Positions 62,008 through 64,000 of a stretch of 64,000 nt of DNA are shown piece after piece. Source of the DNA: Planctomycetaceae bacterium (GTDB lineage Bacteria; Planctomycetota; Planctomycetia; Planctomycetales; Planctomycetaceae); contig JANSXP010000023.1 in NCBI GenBank assembly GCA_024742875.1, positions 1-64,000 on the forward strand, in the 5' to 3' direction. The notes below the pieces were generated by a model, which did no database searches, was not told where the DNA came from, and saw only the letters and a program-made list of their open reading frames with translations. Position 1 is the stretch's first letter; each line of letters starts with the position of its first letter. Made by a program: the position numbers and the translations under genes.

Positions 62008-62640
62008 ATGATTAGTGTTCCGATTCGCGATGCTGCTGGGGTTGAGTCCGGCAGCTATGAGTTTGATCCGGCTGAGTTGTGTGATGCTGTTAATAAGCAG
62101 TTGTTGCACGATGTGGTTGTGATGTATGAGGCCAGCGCTCGCCAAGGTACCGTTCGCACAAAGTCCCGTGGTATGGTTCGCGGAAGTACGCGGAAGCTCT
62201 TCCGGCAGAAGGGGACTGGTCGGGCGCGTGCTGGTAACGCTCGGACGCCCGTCCGTCGTGGTGGTGGTCATGCGTTTGGTAAGAAGCCGCGTGACTTCTC
62301 GTACCGCCTGCCGCGAAAGGCTGTGCGTAAAGCCACAAGGATGGCTCTGCTGAGCAAGTTTCAGGATGGGCAGGCTGTCGTGGTGAGTGATCTCGGCTGC
62401 ACGGTGCCTCGCACGAAGGTTGTTGCTGATGCCTTGAATGCTCTGGGGGTCGGCGGTTCCAGTACGCTGCTGGCAACTAATGGCGTTGATCAGAATGTGT
62501 ACAAGTCAGCTCGCAATATTGAAGGCGTGCAGGTGATGCCTGCGTCGGATTTGAACGCGTACGCATTGCTGCGAAATCGAAACTTCGTGGTCACGGTTTC
62601 GGCGATGGATAGTCTTCTCGGTCGTGGTGCTTCGGCTTAA
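62008..62640 (+). CDS. rplD: 50S ribosomal protein L4
   Basis: A 210-residue protein from ATG 62008 (MISVPIRDAAG); a GTG two codons earlier (62002) is an alternative start. The exit-tunnel loop RKLFRQKGTGRARAGNARTP and GGGHAFGKKPRDFSYRLPRK are diagnostic. In proteobacteria L4 represses its own operon. rplW follows at 10 bases. Confidence 0.98.
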   Translation: MISVPIRDAAGVESGSYEFDPAELCDAVNKQLLHDVVVMYEASARQGTVRTKSRGMVRGSTRKLFRQKGTGRARAGNARTPVRRGGGHAFGKKPRDFSYRLPRKAVRKATRMALLSKFQDGQAVVVSDLGCTVPRTKVVADALNALGVGGSSTLLATNGVDQNVYKSARNIEGVQVMPASDLNAYALLRNRNFVVTVSAMDSLLGRGASA

Positions 62641-62649
62641 GGGTTTGTG

Positions 62650-62955
62650 ATGGCTGTGAAGAAAACAGGTGTGCAACTCGATCCCCATATGGTGATTCGG
62701 CGGCCGCTGGTGACAGAGAAGGGCGTTCACGCGTCGGAGCGTCTCAATGCCTATTCGTTCGAAATTCATCCACTCGCAACAAAGTCGGATGTGAAGAACG
62801 CGGTTGAGACACTGTGGGAGGTTCGTGTGGATTCTGTGCGGACGCAGAATCGGCAGGGCAAGCCACGGCGTCAGCGGGTGGCGATGGGGCGCACGAAAAA
62901 TTGGAAGAAGGCGATTGTCAAGCTGCACGAGGAAGATCGAATTTCGTTCTTCTAG
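62650..62955 (+). CDS. rplW: 50S ribosomal protein L23
   Basis: A 101-residue protein from ATG 62650 (MAVKKTGVQLDPHMVIRRPL), preceded by AAGGG; GTG at 62647 is in frame but less likely. VTEKGVHASERLNAYSFEIH and the Lys-rich C-terminal GRTKNWKKAIVKL match L23, which lies at the tunnel exit and docks trigger factor and SRP. Confidence 0.97.
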   Translation: MAVKKTGVQLDPHMVIRRPLVTEKGVHASERLNAYSFEIHPLATKSDVKNAVETLWEVRVDSVRTQNRQGKPRRQRVAMGRTKNWKKAIVKLHEEDRISFF

Positions 62956-62987
62956 GGCACGGCATTCTTCTTTGAGAGGTTCCTGCG

Positions 62988-63845
62988 ATGGGTATTCGAT
63001 TTTATAAGCCGGTGACGCCGGGGCGACGTGGTGCGTCGGTCTCTGATTTTGCAGAGATTACGGACCGTAAGAAACGTCCGGAAAAGTCGCTGACAAAGCG
63101 CGCTCGCAAGACGGGCGGTCGCAATAATCAGGGCAAGATTACCGCCCGTCATCGAGGCGGTGGTCACAAGCGCCTGTATCGTGTTATTGACTTCAAGCGT
63201 CGTAAGGATGATGTTGTTGGGACGGTGACTCACATTGAGTACGATCCCAATCGCACGTGTCGCATCGCTCTGGTGTTGTATGCAGACGGCGAAAAGCGAT
63301 ACATCCTAGCGCCCGAAGGGCTGGCAGCTGGCGCGGAAATCGTCAGCGGTGAAATGGCGGAGCCGAACGTTGGTAACTGCATGCCACTGAGTTCGATTCC
63401 TCTGGGTACGGAAATTCACAATCTCGAGATGCAGCCTGGCCGAGGTGGTCAACTGGTCCGCAGTGCTGGCACTCGGGCGGTGTTGAACGCTCGTGAAGGG
63501 CGCTGGGCTCAGGTGACTTTGCCAAGTGGTGAAGTTCGCCGTTTGCCGAGCAGTTGCCGAGCGACGATTGGTGTGATTGGCAACTCGGAGCACAGTTCGA
63601 TCGTCTATGGTAAGGCTGGTCGCCGTCGCTGGCTGGGTTGGCGGCCGCATGTGCGTGGTACCTGTATGAACCCGGTTGCCCATCCGATGGGTGGCGGCGA
63701 GGGTCGGAATTCGGGTGGTCGGCACCCCTGCAGTCCAACGGGCAAGCCATCGAAAGGTGGCCGCACGCGGAAGAAGAATAAGGCCTCCTCAAAGGCTATT
63801 GTGCGTCGACGTCGTTCGCGTCGATACGGTGAAGTTAAGGTTTGA
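62988..63845 (+). CDS. rplB: 50S ribosomal protein L2
   Basis: A 285-residue protein with GAGAGG nine bases before [23 protein letters not shown] near the N-terminus and the peptidyl-transferase-side loop [20 protein letters not shown], including the conserved His, are diagnostic. Length is normal for L2. rpsS follows after 26 bases. Confidence 0.98.
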   Translation: MGIRFYKPVTPGRRGASVSDFAEITDRKKRPEKSLTKRARKTGGRNNQGKITARHRGGGHKRLYRVIDFKRRKDDVVGTVTHIEYDPNRTCRIALVLYADGEKRYILAPEGLAAGAEIVSGEMAEPNVGNCMPLSSIPLGTEIHNLEMQPGRGGQLVRSAGTRAVLNAREGRWAQVTLPSGEVRRLPSSCRATIGVIGNSEHSSIVYGKAGRRRWLGWRPHVRGTCMNPVAHPMGGGEGRNSGGRHPCSPTGKPSKGGRTRKKNKASSKAIVRRRRSRRYGEVKV

Positions 63846-63871
63846 TAGGTTCTTTTTCGGGGAATTGACAC

Positions 63872-64000
63872 ATGGGTCGCTCGCTCAAAAAAGGGCCATA
63901 TGTCGACTTGAAGCTGCTTAAGAAGATCGACAAGCAGAACGAGGATGGTCGCAAGGAGCCGGTGAAAACCTGGGCTCGGGCCTGCACAATCCCGCCGCAG
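63872..64000 (+). CDS. rpsS: 30S ribosomal protein S19, 3'-truncated by the window
   Basis: The first 43 residues are present: [20 protein letters not shown], then a short charged stretch, [13 protein letters not shown], and the window edge. SLKKGPYVD and the W-x-R-x-x-x-I-P-P segment are S19. GGGGAA lies eight bases before the ATG. It continues the S10 operon order. Confidence 0.97.
   Translation, partial: MGRSLKKGPYVDLKLLKKIDKQNEDGRKEPVKTWARACTIPPQ

Overview
The window reads as a chromosomal segment of a planctomycete (phylum Planctomycetota); genus cannot be fixed from sequence alone. The evidence is a DUF1501 protein beside a PSCyt1/DUF1549/DUF1553 protein, several secreted sulfatases, a DUF1559 prepilin-like protein, membrane proteins with an N-terminal Asn-Pro-Tyr/Phe motif, and a multi-HTH sigma factor, all in moderately GC-rich DNA next to a typical bacterial ribosomal/RNA polymerase supercluster. 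No rRNA, CRISPR array, prophage or insertion sequence was seen.

Layout. 1-13 kb: a Cys-rich NfeD-like fragment, then secreted catabolic proteins (DUF1501, PSD1-type cytochrome, a sulfatase fused to an alpha/beta hydrolase, and a divergent second sulfatase), two small membrane proteins, a phosphatase fused to a cytochrome c'-like domain, and a methyltransferase. 13-18.5 kb: a TetR regulator with two matching upstream dyads, followed by an RND efflux adaptor and pump. 18.6-24.3 kb: a four-gene same-strand block with a zinc-ribbon GTPase, a GAP1-N2-like tail-anchored protein, a coiled-coil tail-anchored protein and a GYF-domain PilB/GspE ATPase. This is the best candidate here for a poorly described system. 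24.3-26.5 kb: kynurenine formamidase-like protein and kynureninase. 27-36 kb: a prepilin-like protein, a giant zinc-ribbon/HEAT/transmembrane/beta-propeller protein and a beta-propeller lipoprotein. 36-41 kb: a PQQ-propeller protein, ispG, an SGNH hydrolase and two small membrane proteins. 41.5-43.2 kb: a sigma-70 family factor carrying three N-terminal HTH regions.

43.5-64 kb is the information-processing supercluster, all on the + strand: tRNA-Thr, tRNA-Tyr, tRNA-Gly, tRNA-Thr, tuf, rpmG, tRNA-Trp, secE, nusG, rplK, rplA, rplJ, rplL, rpoB, rpoC, rpsL, rpsG, fusA, rpsJ, rplC, rplD, rplW, rplB and rpsS (cut by the window edge). Hairpin-plus-T-tract elements lie 20-70 bases ahead of rpmG, rpoB, rpsL and fusA, which suggests attenuation inside the cluster. 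The rpmG gene is very short and GTG-started, so it is easily missed. None of the five tRNA genes encodes its CCA end.
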